Origin: Erythroxylum novogranatense
Lineage: Eukaryota; Streptophyta; Magnoliopsida; Malpighiales; Erythroxylaceae
Direction of reading: 5' to 3'
Length of the DNA: 64,000 nucleotides
Assembly: GCA_029891385.1 (NCBI GenBank)
Contig: CM057235.1
Coordinates: forward strand, 20,267,120 to 20,331,119
Shown here: in pieces, positions 31,630 through 44,458 of the stretch
How the letters are laid out: the number at the start of each line of letters is the position of its first letter
Numbering within the stretch: position 1 is the first letter of the stretch
Made by a program: the position numbers and the translations under genes
The notes under the pieces: generated by a model
The model's input: the letters and a program-made list of their open reading frames with translations, nothing else
What the model was told of the DNA's origin: nothing
Database searches by the model: none

Positions 31630-32577
31630 TAAAAAACTAGGTCATGTCGGTTTTAAACATATTTCAAAACTTTTGAAACATGATTTGGTAAAGGTTTGCC
31701 ACAAATTCGTTTTGATTTCTTTTGTGAAAGTTGTCGAAAGGGAAACAAGTTAAAACCTCTTTCTCTTGAAAACATTTAAATAACGTCATCTAGACCACTG
31801 AGTTGTTACATATGGACTTATTTGGTCCAACAAGAACAATAAGTCTTGGTGGAAAGAAGTATGGACTTGTGATTGTTGATGATTTTACAAGGTTTTGTTG
31901 GATACTTTTCTATCACATAAAGATGAGTCTTTCAAGTGCTTTAGAAACCTTTCCATGAGGTTACAAAATGAAAAAGGAATGTCTATAGCCAGCATAAGGA
32001 GTGATCATGGTGGAGAATTCGAAAATGAGAAGTTTAGAGTATTCTGCGAAGAAAATGGAATTTTCCATAACTTCTCTGCCCCAAGGACTCCGCAGCAGAA
32101 TGGAGTTGTTGAGAGGAAGAATAGGACGATTCAAGAGATGGCAAGAACAATGCTGTGCGAGATGAATCTTCCTAAATACTTCAAGCTGTCAATACAGCAT
32201 GCTACATTCAGAATAGAGTGTTGCTGCGACCAATGCTGAAGAAAACTCCCTATGAGTTGTGGAATGGAAGGAGACCAAACATTTCTTATTTCCATCCTTT
32301 CGGCTGCAAATGCACTAGTCTGAACACAAAGGAAGCTCTGGACAAATTCGATGCAAAGACATTTTCAGGAATTTTTCTAGGCTATTCTCTCACTTCAAAG
32401 GCATTTAGAATCTTCAACCTCACCTCAAAGACTGTTGAAGAAACTATTCATGTTAAGTTCGATGATAGCTCTCAACCCAATAAGGAAGAGGAATCAGAAG
32501 ATGATCTTTATTCTGATGCCTTTGGCGCAGTGGTAAGGAAGTATCTTCATCGTAATCACCTCGTGATGAAAAGATGA
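31630..32577 (+). pseudogene. pol: Integrase of copia B, long open core
   Basis: The His/Cys finger is broken (31630-31760, fragment CESCRKGKQVKTSF). HMDLFGPTRTISLGG and VIVDDFTRFCW near 31810-31905 give the first catalytic Asp. Frame 31895-32239 is clean: IRSDHGGEFENEKFRVFCEE (second Asp), NFSAPRTPQQNGVVERKNRT (Glu) and MARTMLCEMNLPKYF. Frame 32218-32577 is the C-terminal part: RPMLKKTPYELWNGRRPNIS, FHPFGCKCTSLNTKEALDKF, FSGIFLGYSLTSKAFRIFNL and VKFDDSSQPNKEEESEDDL. All three DDE residues are present, and only a shift near 32205 separates the halves. Confidence 0.9.
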
Positions 32578-32589
32578 CATTTCTAAGAA

Positions 32590-34190
32590 TTTTGAGTTAA
32601 AGAAAGATTGGAGATATAAAAGCTTTCATCCCAAAGAGTCAATTATTGGAGAAACCTCAGAAGGTGTAAGAACAAGGTCCAAGTTCAGAAGAGAAGCCAA
32701 CATGGCATTTATATCTGAAGAAGAACCTAAGAAGATTGATGAAACTCTAAAAGATGAAGCATGGATATTAGCTATGCAAGAGGAGTTGAATCAATTCAAG
32801 TAGGAATAAAGTCCGTCCTTAGTTCCTAAACCCGAAAAGAAATCCATTATTGGTACTAGATGGATATTCAAGAATAAGCTAGACGAATCAGAAAAGTAAG
32901 TCGCGAATAAGGCAAGATTAGTAGCACAAGGCTATAATCGGCAGGAAGGAATAGACTACAATGAGACATATGCTCCAAGAGCAAGACTTGAAGCAATAAG
33001 GATCTGCTTGCATATCTTGTTTGCCATGACATAAAGCTTTTTCGATGGATGTAAAAGTGCATTTCGAGCGGTTTTATAGATGAAGAAGTCTATGTCAAGC
33101 AACCTCCTGGATTTGAGGATATAAAGTATCCAGATCATGTCTACAGACTTCATAAAGCCTTATATGGACTGAAACAAGCCCCTAGAGCATGGTATGATCG
33201 TCTGAGCTCATTTCTTATAGGAAATGGATTTACTAGAGGTAAAGTAGACAAAACTCTTTTTAGGAAGAACTTGAATAATGATTTTATTATTGTGCAAATC
33301 TATGTTGATGATATTATTTTTGGAGCAACCTCAAAAAGGTTATGCATGAGCTTTGAAGATATGATGAAAAATGAATTTGAGATGAGCATGATGGGTGAGT
33401 TAAAATTCTTTCTTGGATTGCAAGTAAAGCAAACTAAGGATAAAATTTTATCCATCAATAAAAATATGTCAAAGAATTGTTGTCTAAGTTTGATATATGC
33501 GAGGTTAAAAGTATGTCTACACCGATGCATCCTTGAACTTGTTGTCAAAAACGAAAGTGGTAAGAAGGTGGATCAAACCCTATTTAGAGGATGATTGGTT
33601 CTTTGCTTTATCTTACAAGTAGACCGACATTCTATTCAGATGTATGCTTGTGTGCAAGGTTTCAGTCGATCTAGAGAATCTCATTACATTCTTTGTAAAA
33701 CAAATTTTGAGATATCTCGCAGTACTCCGATCTTTGCTTAATGTATGAGAAAGGTAAAGATTTTAGGTTGAATGGATATTGCGATCGCGGACTATGCGGT
33801 GATAGGATCAAAAGGAAGAGCACAGTGGTGGTTGTCACTTCCTTGGACCAAACACGTGTCATGGTCAAGCAAGAGACAAAGCTCGATTGCATTATCAATG
33901 CCAAAGTTGAATATATATGTCGCCGCAAGTTGTTGTTCACAATTGTTGTGGTTCAAGTATCAATTGGAGGACTACTCAATACAAGAGGAAGAGATTCCAA
34001 TATCTTGTGACAACACCAAATACCATCGGTTTGTCAAAGAATCCAATTCAACATTCAAGGGTGAAGCACATGAAGTCGGACATCATTTCTTTGAGAGATT
34101 ACGTTCGTAAGAAAGTCGTCGACCTACAATTAATGGAAGCGAAATATCGATTAGGCGGATATGTTCACAAAACCACTAAGTGAAGATCGC
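32590..34190 (+). pseudogene. pol: Reverse transcriptase and RNase H of copia B
   Basis: Fragments in changing frames give EPKKIDETLKDEAWILAMQE near 32735, [16 protein letters not shown] near 32850, and [20 protein letters not shown] near 33145. A clean frame from 33271 carries the catalytic box [13 protein letters not shown] and [20 protein letters not shown]. RNase H appears near 33770-33840 as a broken CD-D-AGDRIKRKSTSGG pattern, with KHVSWSSKRQSSIALS-type pieces after it. The ADMFTKPLSEDRF end of pol is near 34155-34195. The YVDD box is intact, but frameshifts before and after it would abolish translation as sequenced. Confidence 0.87.
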
Positions 34191-34227
34191 TTTAAAGAAA
34201 TCGACGCCTTGACCTCAATATGGTGAT

Positions 34228-34444
34228 GTTAATGCACCATTCATCCGGTTTTTCGTAAAGAAGAAACAGACAGACGGAGGAGTTAACAGACCATTCATCT
34301 GGTTTTTTGTAAAGAAGAAACAGACAGACGGAGGAGTTAACGGACCATTCATCTGTTTTTTTTATAAAGACAAGACAGATAGATGGCATAGTTAACAGAT
34401 TGATCGTCTGATTTTTCAAAAAGAAAAGACAATGAAACGGTGGA
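34228..34444 (+). repeat. 54-bp tandem repeat after pol in copia B
   Basis: Four units begin gttaa at 34228, 34282, 34336 and 34391; each contains ccattcatctg-like and aagaagaaacagacagacgg-like parts. The start of a further unit (gttaaatggcg) follows at 45937 after the nested gypsy element. Copia A has a single related stretch at this place. Confidence 0.88.
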
Positions 34445-35933
34445 TGATTGGACCAAATTTATACTATAAATCAGGCCCATTTTCTTTAGTAATTATGCAT
34501 CTGTCGACTCCTGATCTATAATTTTCATGCTTATTTTGGTCCCGCACATTGAGTTTTGATAAATTGCATATTGTCAATATTTTGTTGTCATTTGTCATTA
34601 ATTCTGCATAATCTTTATTGGGACAATTGATACTGCAAATGGGTTGTATTTTGTAGGACCAAAGTAGTCAACAATTAAGAAGTCAACACGCCATGAGTTA
34701 TTTGGACGAATCAGACTCTCCATTCGCCGCGCTAATTAATGGTGTTTAATTCATTCGCGCGACGAGTGACCAAATTCATTCGCCCTTGCGAACTACTGAT
34801 CATCGCCGCAATAATGTCGGGTGACCCGGACCAAAAATGGCAAAAGTATCCACTGTTCCGACCCGGCCCGCACAGTTCCCTATAAAACCTTACCATTTAG
34901 GGCAAATGAGAGAGGGGGCCGCCTACAAAAGAGTTCTTCGTTTTCTCTTCTCTTCGTCTTCTCCAGTTTTCTTCGTTTTCTTCTTTTACATTTTACATTT
35001 TGATCTAATAGCCTCTCATTACTCGTGTTTGATTTGAGTTTAGTCACAAAGACGATCATCATCGATCATTTCCTTCATCTCTACTCTTCCGCATTCGCCG
35101 TCCGAGCATGGTCTTGGTGATACTTCAACAATGATGGAGTCGTCTGTAGTCATGAGTGGCTAAGCTCATAGTCTTCGAAATGTTGCGAGGTTGGAGTTCG
35201 AGAACTAAACACGGGTAATCAATCTTAGTTTAGGATTTCGGTAATGTATTTGCACAATCCGAGTTGGTATTTTTGCAATATATTTTTGATTGAATCCTGC
35301 TATAGTTTAGTAGGATGTTAGACTTTGATTTGTGTTATGGATTGACTATTGTTGAATACTGTGCTTAAATACATGGAGTTCATGTATATCAGTTAAATGA
35401 TTGCATTAACTAATTTAATCTGCCTAGTTGTGTTTGATTGAATTGGTTGTGTTATTATTTGGTTGATTTAGTGCATTAATCAATCCATGCATACACTAAG
35501 GGTTTTAACAAGTTGTAATTAATCGAGTTGATTAATTAATTCTTGGACTTAACGAGTTGTTAAGGTTTTATTTTCGAAACTTAGTGGATTTCAAACCCCA
35601 CATTATTTGAACGATGATGACCCGAGCTACATTTTCGGAGAGTTTTAGTAATTTGACTTCAAACTTTTTAATTTCAATCATTTAGTTTTCTAAAATTCTA
35701 AAACATTTATTCTTATTTTGGCTTAGTTTAATTTCTAATTAATCAAATCAAAACCCCCTTCTATTGCTTTAATTGCATGTATCATTCAAACATTAGGCTA
35801 GTCTAGGATCAACTGATGCATTGGTTCCTTGAGAGTCGACACGAGGTTGCATCCTGTATTGCAATCCTTGGTATAAATTTAATTTGACGGTTTCGAGGAT
35901 CAATTTTAATATTGAACGATAAACCGCCGATCA
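34445..35933 (+). repeat. 5' LTR of the nested gypsy element
   Basis: tgattggacc...cgccgatca. A TATA box (tataaaa, 34881-34887; 44891-44897 in the other LTR) precedes a Ser/Phe-codon-like tract. It contains ttcgccgc motifs near 34725-34810. The two LTRs are almost identical outside CAG/CTG sites, which suggests a young insertion. Confidence 0.93.
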
Positions 35934-35938
35934 AATTT

Positions 35939-35955
35939 TGGCGCCGTTCTCGGGA
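35939..35955 (+). other. Primer-binding site of the nested gypsy element
   Basis: tggcgccgttctcggga lies five bases after the 5' LTR. It shares TGGCGCCGTT with the Athila element at 22868-22885 but differs in the second half. Confidence 0.8.
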
Positions 35956-35956
35956 A

Positions 35957-36479
35957 TCAAATTAATTGGTTCTCTAGGTTAGCCATGTTTGTTTTGATTT
36001 TAATTTTTGTTTGCATTTTGTTTGCATTGCATAATTTCATTTAATTTACATTACGCTAAGTGTTTTTAGTGTTAATCTGCTTGTTATTTCATTACGCTTT
36101 GTTTTAAGTGTTTATTCTGATTGTTCTTGTTTATTGTGCGTAATTTTAAGTTAATTCAGTTTGCCTTGCTTATGCATGCTTCTTGGTCGCGACGAGTTCC
36201 TCATTCGTCACAAATGAGTTCATCCGTCATCGCAATGAAGTTTATATTCGCCGCAATAACATTACTGATTTATTGATTCGCAATGAAGTTCTTACACGTC
36301 GTGGCGAACTTGAGTGAATTGAAGCCTTGCTATCCGTTGTCGCTTTAGTGAGCTATCTTAGGTGAACTTCTCTTGTGCATGCCCGTAGACTTAGGCTAGT
36401 TCATTTTCAACCTGAAATTGAGCGACACCTTAGACAACTTAGGAAGAACAAGAGAGAGCAAGAAAGACTTAGAACACTA
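35957..36479 (+). other. Leader of the nested gypsy element
   Basis: About 520 bp between primer site and gag without a long frame. It carries copies of gttcgtcatcgcaatgaag- and attcgccgcaataac-like motifs (36200-36300) that also occur in the LTRs and in the 3' tail. Confidence 0.6.
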
Positions 36480-38440
36480 GATCGATTAGAATCGAGATGG
36501 TGAACAACAAGAATATCCCGTCCAACCACCCCGAGATGGAGATCACGGTCTTAACGGTGACCGAGAACGCGTAGATGACAACAATGCGAACATCGACGTA
36601 GGACCATCCGAGAAGCTACAACCTCGGACGTACACTCACGATCCTTTCATCGCTTGCCTGCCCTAACCCGATGTAAATTTCAAGTCAAAGGTTTATTGAT
36701 TAACTCTCTCCCAAATTTCACGGTTTAACGGAGAGGACCCTACATGCATCTTCAGCCCTCACCATGATCCGCCGAGTATGAAGCTCGTAGGAGCACATCT
36801 GGACCAGTCTTTGTGGAAAGTCTTCCATTTGTCGTTAGAAGGAAAGGCCCGGAGTGGTACATGAGCCTCCCAAGGCATGTTGCGAATGCCTATCACAGTT
36901 AGGCCAACTTACGAAAGCTTTTACGAAAAGTATTTTCCGACTTCTAGACGTCGTCAATGAGAAAGGAGATATATTACGCCAAACAAGATTATGACGAGTC
37001 CTCAGATGATTTTTGGAGCAGATTTCAAGATCTGTTGTCTCGGTGCCCCATCATCGGATCCCCGATGAACATCCGTTCAATATTTTTATGATGGGGTGAA
37101 GAATCAAGAGAAAGGGATGTTGGATCTCGCATCGGAGGTTCATTGATTGACCTCACCGCGCCGTAAGCTTGGGCCCCGATTAAGAGAATGGCCCCGAATC
37201 ATCAACGATATAGTGTCCGCGATTCCGTGAATGTGAATGAAGTGGGAGCCATGTCACCAAACTAAGAGGATGGAGAGCACGGAATCGAAGGTAGATTCTT
37301 TTGAACATCGGATAACTTCCCGCTTATCCTCAATCACGGCGGAGTCAAGAATTTGAATGTGCATCGCCCATCAACTTCCATCAACTAGTCGCACCTAGTT
37401 GCGAATCTTGTAGTCGATGATGCACATTTAAGTGTTTGTCTGGCAGATATGAAGAAGTCTCCGCAATGTATCAAGGTAGACAGGATCGAAATGGGACCCA
37501 GATTCCAACACATATAATGAGGGATGGAGATCCCACCCAAATTTTAGTTGGAGGAGTAACGAGGAAGAGCACCAAACCGCTTTCAGCAAGGGAGTGGAGC
37601 TGACAATCTACAAACCGGCCCAGGATCAACAAGCGTTGACAAGGCAACAACCACCGCCACCCAAGGAGGACACCAACCAAGCTGCTGCATGGTATGATGA
37701 CATTGATGAAAGAGGAACGAACTTCCACAAAGAAATCAATTCAACGCCATCGCAAACCTCATCCAACAGACTCGCCTAAGAATGCTGCCCGCTTTAGTGC
37801 CTTGAGAAACGCTTGGATCAATGGGAAACCAAGGCCGAGAACTTGAACTCATATGTCACTCAATTGTCTAATAATTTGAGTGACAACCAAGCTAAAGTAA
37901 GGGACCATTCCCTCCAACACGGTGATTAACCCAAGAGTTTAAATGCAATTGAGTTGAGGAGTGGAAAGAAAGTGCATTTCAACATTCTGAAGAAGAAGAA
38001 TGCACCGAGGAAATTGAGGTTGAAGAAGCGCCTCAAGTGAGAGAAGCAGTCAGTGCGATCGAGAGTGATCGCGAAGAGGAATTGTTGAGAAATAAGAAGC
38101 AATCACCAATTGAGGATAAAGAGCAATCATCGAGCATATTAGGAAGAAGAACGATAAGGATAAATCGAGCAAAATGACCCCGCCAAGAAGGAAGTCAACT
38201 TAAAGGACCTCCTTTTCCGAACTCATATCGATGAGCAAGAAGGTCAATGAGCTAAAACATGAAAAGGAAATTATTGACCTGTTTGAGAAGGTTGAAGTCA
38301 ACGTGCCCTCGCTGGATTTGATTAAAAAATGCCCGCCTATGCTAAGTATCTGAAGGACACATGCACCAACAAGCGAAATTTAGGCCCAACGAACGTGTCC
38401 AAGTGAGCTCAAATGTGTCGGCTTTATTTAAGCCCCAAAT
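36480..38440 (+). pseudogene. gag: gag of the nested gypsy element, heavily frameshifted
   Basis: Recognisable pieces in several frames are FHLSLEGKAR and EWYMSLPRHVANAYHS-like near 36820-36900, KYFPTSRR near 36930, RKEIYYAKQDYDESSDDFWS then RFQDLLSRCP near 36960-37050, and a YDG-like turn near 37090. Further on there is a Cys-rich patch near 37350-37450 in place of the knuckle, NAIELRSGKKV near 37940-37970, and an acidic Lys/Glu segment. The landmarks NAI-LRSG, CP and KYFPTSR are typical of Athila gag. No piece is longer than about 85 codons. Many breaks may be sequence errors. Confidence 0.75.
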
Positions 38441-38465
38441 CCGGTCAAGTGCCAAGACCGGGCTC

Positions 38466-38790
38466 ATTTACCATTCCTTATGTTATAGGAAAGGTAACAA
38501 TTGGGAGAGCATTATTGGATTTGGGAGCAGCGATTAATGTTATGCCGAAATCTGCTTATGAGGTCCCTGAGTGAAGAGCATAAAGCCTACATCGAGAGTG
38601 TTGCAATTGGCCGACGGATCCTTCGACATCCTGTGGGCATTATTGAGGATATCTTGGTCCAAGTCAAAGGATTAGTGTTTCCTGCAAATTTCACGTTCTA
38701 GATATGTCTTCGAAGTTATGCAGACACTTCCTTGATCCTTGGGCGACCCTTCCTTCGACCGCAAGTACTATGATTAGTATGAAGGAAGGG
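38466..38790 (+). pseudogene. pol: Aspartic protease of the nested gypsy element
   Basis: The active site reads GKVTIGRALLDLGAAINVMP at about 38489-38548, with the catalytic Asp in DLGA. GIIEDILVQVKGLVFPANF follows near 38637-38694, then after a shift a degraded TSLILGRPFL-like piece near 38725-38760. The same landmarks occur in the Athila element at 20606-20914. One or two frame changes interrupt it. Confidence 0.82.
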
Positions 38791-39199
38791 AGATCACCAT
38801 GGAAGTTGGTGATCAACAAGTTAGCTTCAACATGTATGAAGCTATGAAGCATCCTCATGAAGATTATTCCCTCTTGGGTGTTAACATGCTTAGCGTTCTT
38901 TCTACTCAATCAAACTATGATAAGGATCTCGCACGATAAGTCATCTAATCTTGAATTGTGTTCGCCAAAGACCCAAGGGAATTCTTCGATTGATCCTTTC
39001 AATTGTCCGTAAAATGCGAAACCTTTTTTCCTCGAGCTTCCTAAGTTGGTCCCTTCCATTTTACAACCCCAGAGTTAGAACTAAAGCCCTTACCTCACTC
39101 ATTGAAATACGCTTTTCTAGAGCCCAATAATAAATTACCAAATATAATTGCAAATTCTTTATCCGAGCTCAAGAAAAGCAACTTTGAAAGTGTTGACAG

Positions 39200-40240
39200 A
39201 GCATAAGCACGCAATAGGGTGGTCATTAGCGAGACATACCAGGATTAGCCCGCCCTTTGCACTCATAGGATATTGTTGAATGAGGGTTCCAAGACAAGAA
39301 GGCAACCCCAAATAAGATTAAACCCGCTAATCTGGATGTAGTAAAAAGGAAATCACAAAGTCATTAAGTCTTTGGGATTATTTATCCGATCTCTGACGGG
39401 AATGGGTCACCCCATTCATGTGGTTCCAAAAAGAGGGATCACCGTGGTGAAAAATGAGAGGATGAACTCATCCCTACTAGAGTGCAAAATTGTATGGCGA
39501 GTTTGTATTGACTATCGCAAATTAAACGACGCCACTCGAAGGATCACTTTCCTTGCCATTCATCGACCGGATGCTAGAAAGGTTAAGCCGGAAATCGCGT
39601 TCTTCGCTTCTTAGATGGTTTCTGGGGTACTTCAAGTACCCATTCTTTGAGGACCAAGATAAGACCACATTTATTTGTCCTTGGCACCTTTGCGTGTCGC
39701 AGATGCCTTTTGGTTTATGTAATGCCCCCAAAGACCTTCCAAATGTGTGTGATGGCCGCCTTCATGATTTTTGGAAGAAAGTATGGAAGTCTTCATGGAT
39801 GATTTCACGAGTTCACGGCGATTCATTCAATTCTGCTCTTTAACCCGACTAAAGTTCTTAAGAGATGCATCGAGAAGAACTTGATCCTTAACTTTGAAAA
39901 TGCCATTTTATGGTAAATGAGGGTATTGTGCTCGGACATTTGATTTCAAAGAAAGGAATTGAAGTCGACAAAGCTAAAATCAAGTCATATCTTCCCTACC
40001 TTATCCTACCAAGTCCGAGATATCGTGTCGTTCCTAGGTCATCAGGATTTTACAGAGTAATTATTAAGGATTTTAGCAAAATCGCCTTCCTCTTTCAAAA
40101 CTTTTGCAAAAAGATGAGAAATTTGAGTTTGATGCTTCATGTAAAAAGGCTTTTGATACACTTAAAGTTAAACTTATTTCCCCTCCTATTCTGGTTGCCC
40201 CTGTTTGGCATCTCGCCTTTTGAACTTTAGTGTGATGCTT
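39200..40240 (+). pseudogene. pol: Reverse transcriptase of the nested gypsy element
   Basis: Pieces in order: EHKHAIGWSLARHTRISPPF near 39202, GHPIHVVPKRGITVVKNER (39405 on), VWRVCIDYRKLNDATRR (about 39488), MPFGLCNAP near 39700, the catalytic MEVFMDDFT near 39785-39812, EGIVLGHLISKKGIEVDKAK (39916 on), and a degraded finger/connection to 40230. The FMDDF box is present. Frames change at least six times in 1 kb. Confidence 0.85.
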
Positions 40241-40693
40241 CCAATTATCTTTGTGGGAGCCATGTTAGGACAACATGAGGAGAAGTTAGCTCGAGTTATT
40301 GCATACGCCTCCAGAACTTTAGATCCAGCTCAAGCCAATTACACCACAACTGAAAAAGAACTCTTTGCAATAATCTTCGCATTAGAAAAATTCCGGCAGT
40401 ATTTGCTCGATTCCCATGTCATCATTTTCACTGATCACGCAGCTGTTAAGTACCTCTTAACGAAGCCACAATCGAAACCCAGATTGATCCGTTGGACTTT
40501 GCTTCTTCAAGAGTTTGATATTGAGATTAAAGATCGAGCTGGTGCCGCAAACCAAGTAGCTGACCATCTGAGTAGACTACCACAAAATACTAAAGGAGTG
40601 GACTCTTCCGATCTGACTTGTGATTCTTTTCCGACTCATCACTGTAGCCGTGATTCTCAAGGAGCCTTGGTATCGATATTGTCAATTACTTAA
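40205..40693 (+). pseudogene. pol: RNase H of the nested gypsy element, longest open frame
   Basis: A 162-codon open stretch covers almost the whole RNase H domain: [20 protein letters not shown], then [40 protein letters not shown] with [29 protein letters not shown], and the end [13 protein letters not shown]. Glu of TEKELFA and Asp of FTDHAAV are catalytic-site residues of the family. The first catalytic Asp (CDAS-like) lies just upstream in another frame (about 40230). Confidence 0.9.
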
Positions 40694-40745
40694 TGACAAA
40701 TTTAACCCTATCTGTATGACTCGAAGCGTGCTCGAGAATTGAAGA

Positions 40746-41800
40746 GTGAAGCTCGGCATTACATTTGGGACGAGCCTTACCTTTGGAAGATATCACGGTG
40801 ACCAAGTGATTCGTCGATGTGTCACCGATGAAGAATTCAATGACATACTATCGACTTGCCACTCCATGGTTTGTGGGGACATTTCAAAGCTAGAAGAACA
40901 ACTAGAAAAGTTTTGGATTGAGGATTCTTCCGCCTACAATTTTCGGGACTCTTTCCATTTTTGCCTAGCGTCGACAAGTGTCAACGTTTGGAGGGTTAGG
41001 GAAGCGCCATGAGATGCCGCAACAACCAATGATGTTCTGCGAAATTTTGATGTTTGGGGTATCGACTTCACGGGGCCGTTTCCCATCGTTCGGTTTGTGT
41101 ATATTCTCTTAGGGTAGACTATGTTTGAAATGGATCGAGGCTATACCCACTAGACAAGATGACGCTACAGATCACGAAATTCCTCAAATCCAATATTTTA
41201 CGTCGGTTTGGAATTCCCAAGGCAAGTGGTGAGTGATCGTGGAACCCATTTTGCAACCGGATTATTACTAACTTGCTTTCCAAATTTGGAGTTACCTATA
41301 AGGTCTCTACCGCCTACCACCCACAAACTAATGGTCAAGCGTAAGTTTCAAGCAGAGAGGTTAAGCACATTTGGAAAGGATAGTCAAGCCTCTAAAAAGG
41401 ATTGAGTCTGCGTTTAGAGGAAGCATTGTGGGCGTATACACCGCTTATAAATCCCCAATAGGAATGTCCCCATACCGTTGATTTATGGAAAGGCCTGTCA
41501 TTTACCCGTGGAGCTAGAGCATAAGGCCTATTAGGCGAGAAACAATGCAACATGGATTTTGACCTATCGGGAATGGAAAGGAAACTCCACCGCAAGAATT
41601 AGAGGAGTCTGCGACTTGAAGCATATGAGCACTCTCGGCTCTACAAGGAAAAGGCAAACCGATACATGACAAGATGCTTCTCCGAAAGACTTTTAAGGAA
41701 GGCGACAAAGTGCTCAGATAAAGCCCGCTTCACATTCAAACTGGCAAATTCAATCATCGTTGGAAGGACCTTATTTGGTAGTTAAAGTACATAATTTTGG
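40746..41800 (+). pseudogene. pol: Integrase of the nested gypsy element
   Basis: The N-terminal part reads RRCVTDEEFNDILSTCHSM near 40810-40866 (His/Cys finger region). The first Asp is in FDVWGIDFTGPFP near 41048-41085, the second in VVSDRGTHFA near 41226-41255, followed by TAYHPQTNGQA-like residues near 41310-41340. The C-terminal part near 41570-41700 shows a broken LE...LRLEAYEHSRLYKEK and a degraded end of the GDKVL...LFPGKL type. Motif order matches the integrase at 17606-18620. Confidence 0.83.
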
Positions 41801-41812
41801 TATGATAGAACT

Positions 41813-44440
41813 TTGCAGAACAAACTGGCGCACGATTTCGGTCAATGGACATCCGCTCAAGCTCTATCATGGGACTCCTCAACCATCGTAATTATCAGTT
41901 ACTTCTTTCCTCACTTGTTTATCTGTTATATGTCTCGCTTTTGTTGCCAATTTTATCATTGTGATTCATTGTTTAAATGTGGAGGAAAGACCCAATCAAT
42001 AGACTTAGATGTAGTTAGGTAGGATTTGCTGTTCTATTACAAATAGTTTGAATCAAGTTTTCCCCTTTTTGTCAGCTCTAGGATCTTTCTAGTTTGTTAA
42101 GGAATGATTAAATTGAAGTTATTGGTTAAAATGTGGGATATTTTGGGCACTCGCCGCAATCAAACTCGCTGTTCGCCGCGGCTAATATAGGGTTTCTGTT
42201 TTGTTCGCTTGTTAGCGATCGCTTCGTCATGCGAAGACGGACATCTTTACCCCTCTGACCGTTGGACATCTCTTTTGTCCGAGGCCCTTTTTGGTCTTTT
42301 CTTCTCTCGCGCCCTTCTGTTTGCCTATAACCTTATTTCTTCTCCTTCTCCCTCTTTCTCTTTCTCTCGCTCAGTCTCTTGTTTCATCGCTGCCTCTATC
42401 GAAGTTGTCTCCTTCCCTCCGTAGACATCTCCTTCAAAGTCTCCCTCCCTAATCGACTCTCGTAAGCCTCTTTTCTTTTATTTCTCTCTTTGTTCACTTT
42501 CATTTTCATTGGTAATGTTTAGTTAGGGTATCGAGAAGCGTTGTTCGCCCATGTGGATACAGAGAACCATCGTTCGTCATGACGAAGTTCATAATTCGCC
42601 GCAGATGATCCTTCTTGTTCGTCATGACGAAGTTCATAATTCGCCGCAATAACGCTTCTTGTTCGTCGCAACAAATGCCTGCGGACCTAATTCGGGTGAT
42701 TCAATGTGATTTTGCTCGTTAAATTTTGTTTCTGTTAATTGTAATTGCAGGACCATGTCTCACACTCACAATGCTAGCAGCAGCGAGAAACCTCCCCTCT
42801 TGCCCCTCTCGCGGTTTCGTCTCGTGAATCTCCTCCTCCTGCAATTGCCCCAGGCTCCTCCGAGGTGACCACGCTCGAGCGGAAATCCGTCATCTTGAGA
42901 CTCAACTGGAGGTGACCGTGAGACTTTCCGCCCATACTGTAACATGATTACCCCTCATCTTTCGTTACCTTCCGCCTCCGGTCCACGGCTGCTCCTAACC
43001 CTTTTCAGATAGTTCCACCTCACCTCCTTTTTCGTGCTCCTCGTGTCATTGTCCCTCCCGAACCGCCTGTCGAGGATGATCCTCCTGCTTAGATTAACAT
43101 GTTATTTTGTTTTGCTGAATTCTCTGCTTCTTGATGTCTTTTGTTCTTGGATTCTTCATTTCGTCCACACTTTTTGAGTTTAAGGATATATCCACATTTC
43201 TTTTATCTGCTTTTATGGTCTCCTCTATGCCCTACTATTTTTGCCATTGTGGACAATGCCATGTTTAAGTGTGGGGAGCCATTCCTTTATATTTTGCATT
43301 GTACACCTTTAGAACATTATGCATAATTTTGTGGCCACCGCTTAAGCGATAAATTTGGTCCCCAAATCAAACAATTTCTGCACTTGTTCTTTTGTGCCTT
43401 ACATGCAAAGCATTTATAAGTTTCAACTTGATACTTGAGTTTTGTAAAATGCTCTCCATTCTTCGAACGATAATTGATCTCGACAAAATTTTAACTTTTG
43501 AAGTTTTCAAAACTAAGTAAATGGGAGCATGCTAACAAGGTAGCATTTAAGTTTTTAAGACTTGAGATTGATCATCGAGACAAAACCTTGTTGGAAGGAT
43601 ATTCGAGCCAAATTTTTCTTCTATATTTTTGTGTGTGCATCTACTTAGTCCATTCTTCTCTAGAACTTGTGTCGCTTTTACTCAAAGCTTGATGGACTAG
43701 ATTTTTGTTGATATGATAGAGCGCCCTTCTTTCAACCCTTTCCCCAAACACCAACCCTTAAATACTTTTTCCTTGCTAGCTCCTTGAGCCTTTTTGTTAT
43801 GAGCATTTGCATACATATTAAGGCGATGTCGATAGTCTATGTTTTGTAAAAAAAAAAAAAAAAAAAAATTTGAAAAAGTAAAAAAGTGTTAGTCTTGTGT
43901 ATCCCGAAAAGGGATACTAATGTGTTGTATCCCAAAGGGATTAGCATCTCAAAATGAGATAGCCAAAAAAATGTGTATATTCAATTTATCTCAAAGTCTA
44001 GTTTTAGTTTTGTTGTTGACATCAATTCCTCACTTCATGCGCATGCTCATACTATTTCTTTCTTTCACTTCATCCATTCATTTAGCCTTCCGCTCATTAC
44101 AACCTTGAAAGACCTCTTGATTTTCAAATTGATAGTCCTTGTAGTGGAGAAATAAAATTGATACAAGCCTATGGTAGGAGATGTACTAAGCAGATTGAGA
44201 GAAAAATATTCCTACTATACAAGTGAGTTGAGCGTAAACACCATATCCCGAGTGATTCTCTGTTGTTCAATCTCATGTGCTTAAATTCTTTCAATGTTTG
44301 TTTTATTAGCACTCTTTCAATTTCTTGCTCGACTTACGATAAAGTGGATTGAGTCAATTTTGGTTATTGTTTGAACATGGGCAGAATTTTCTTTTACTCT
44401 TGTACCTTTTGACTCTTATAAGCTTTGTTCAGAGTACAAA
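41813..44440 (+). other. 3' non-coding tail of the nested gypsy element
   Basis: 2.6 kb between integrase and polypurine tract. No env-like frame is readable; the best candidate start is ATG 42755 (MSHTHNASSSEKPPLL), which ends within about 40 codons. A perfect 14-bp palindrome ttcgtcatgacgaa occurs twice (near 42573 and 42622), each followed by gttcataattcgccgca. A PPT-like tttaagtgtggggag is at about 43264-43278, and a run of about 20 A at 43849-43868. Confidence 0.65.
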
Positions 44441-44458
44441 GGTTTAAGTGTGGGAATT
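44441..44458 (+). other. Polypurine tract of the nested gypsy element
   Basis: ggtttaagtgtgggaatt ends exactly at the 3' LTR start (44459). The same aagtgtggg core is used by the Athila element. Confidence 0.8.
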
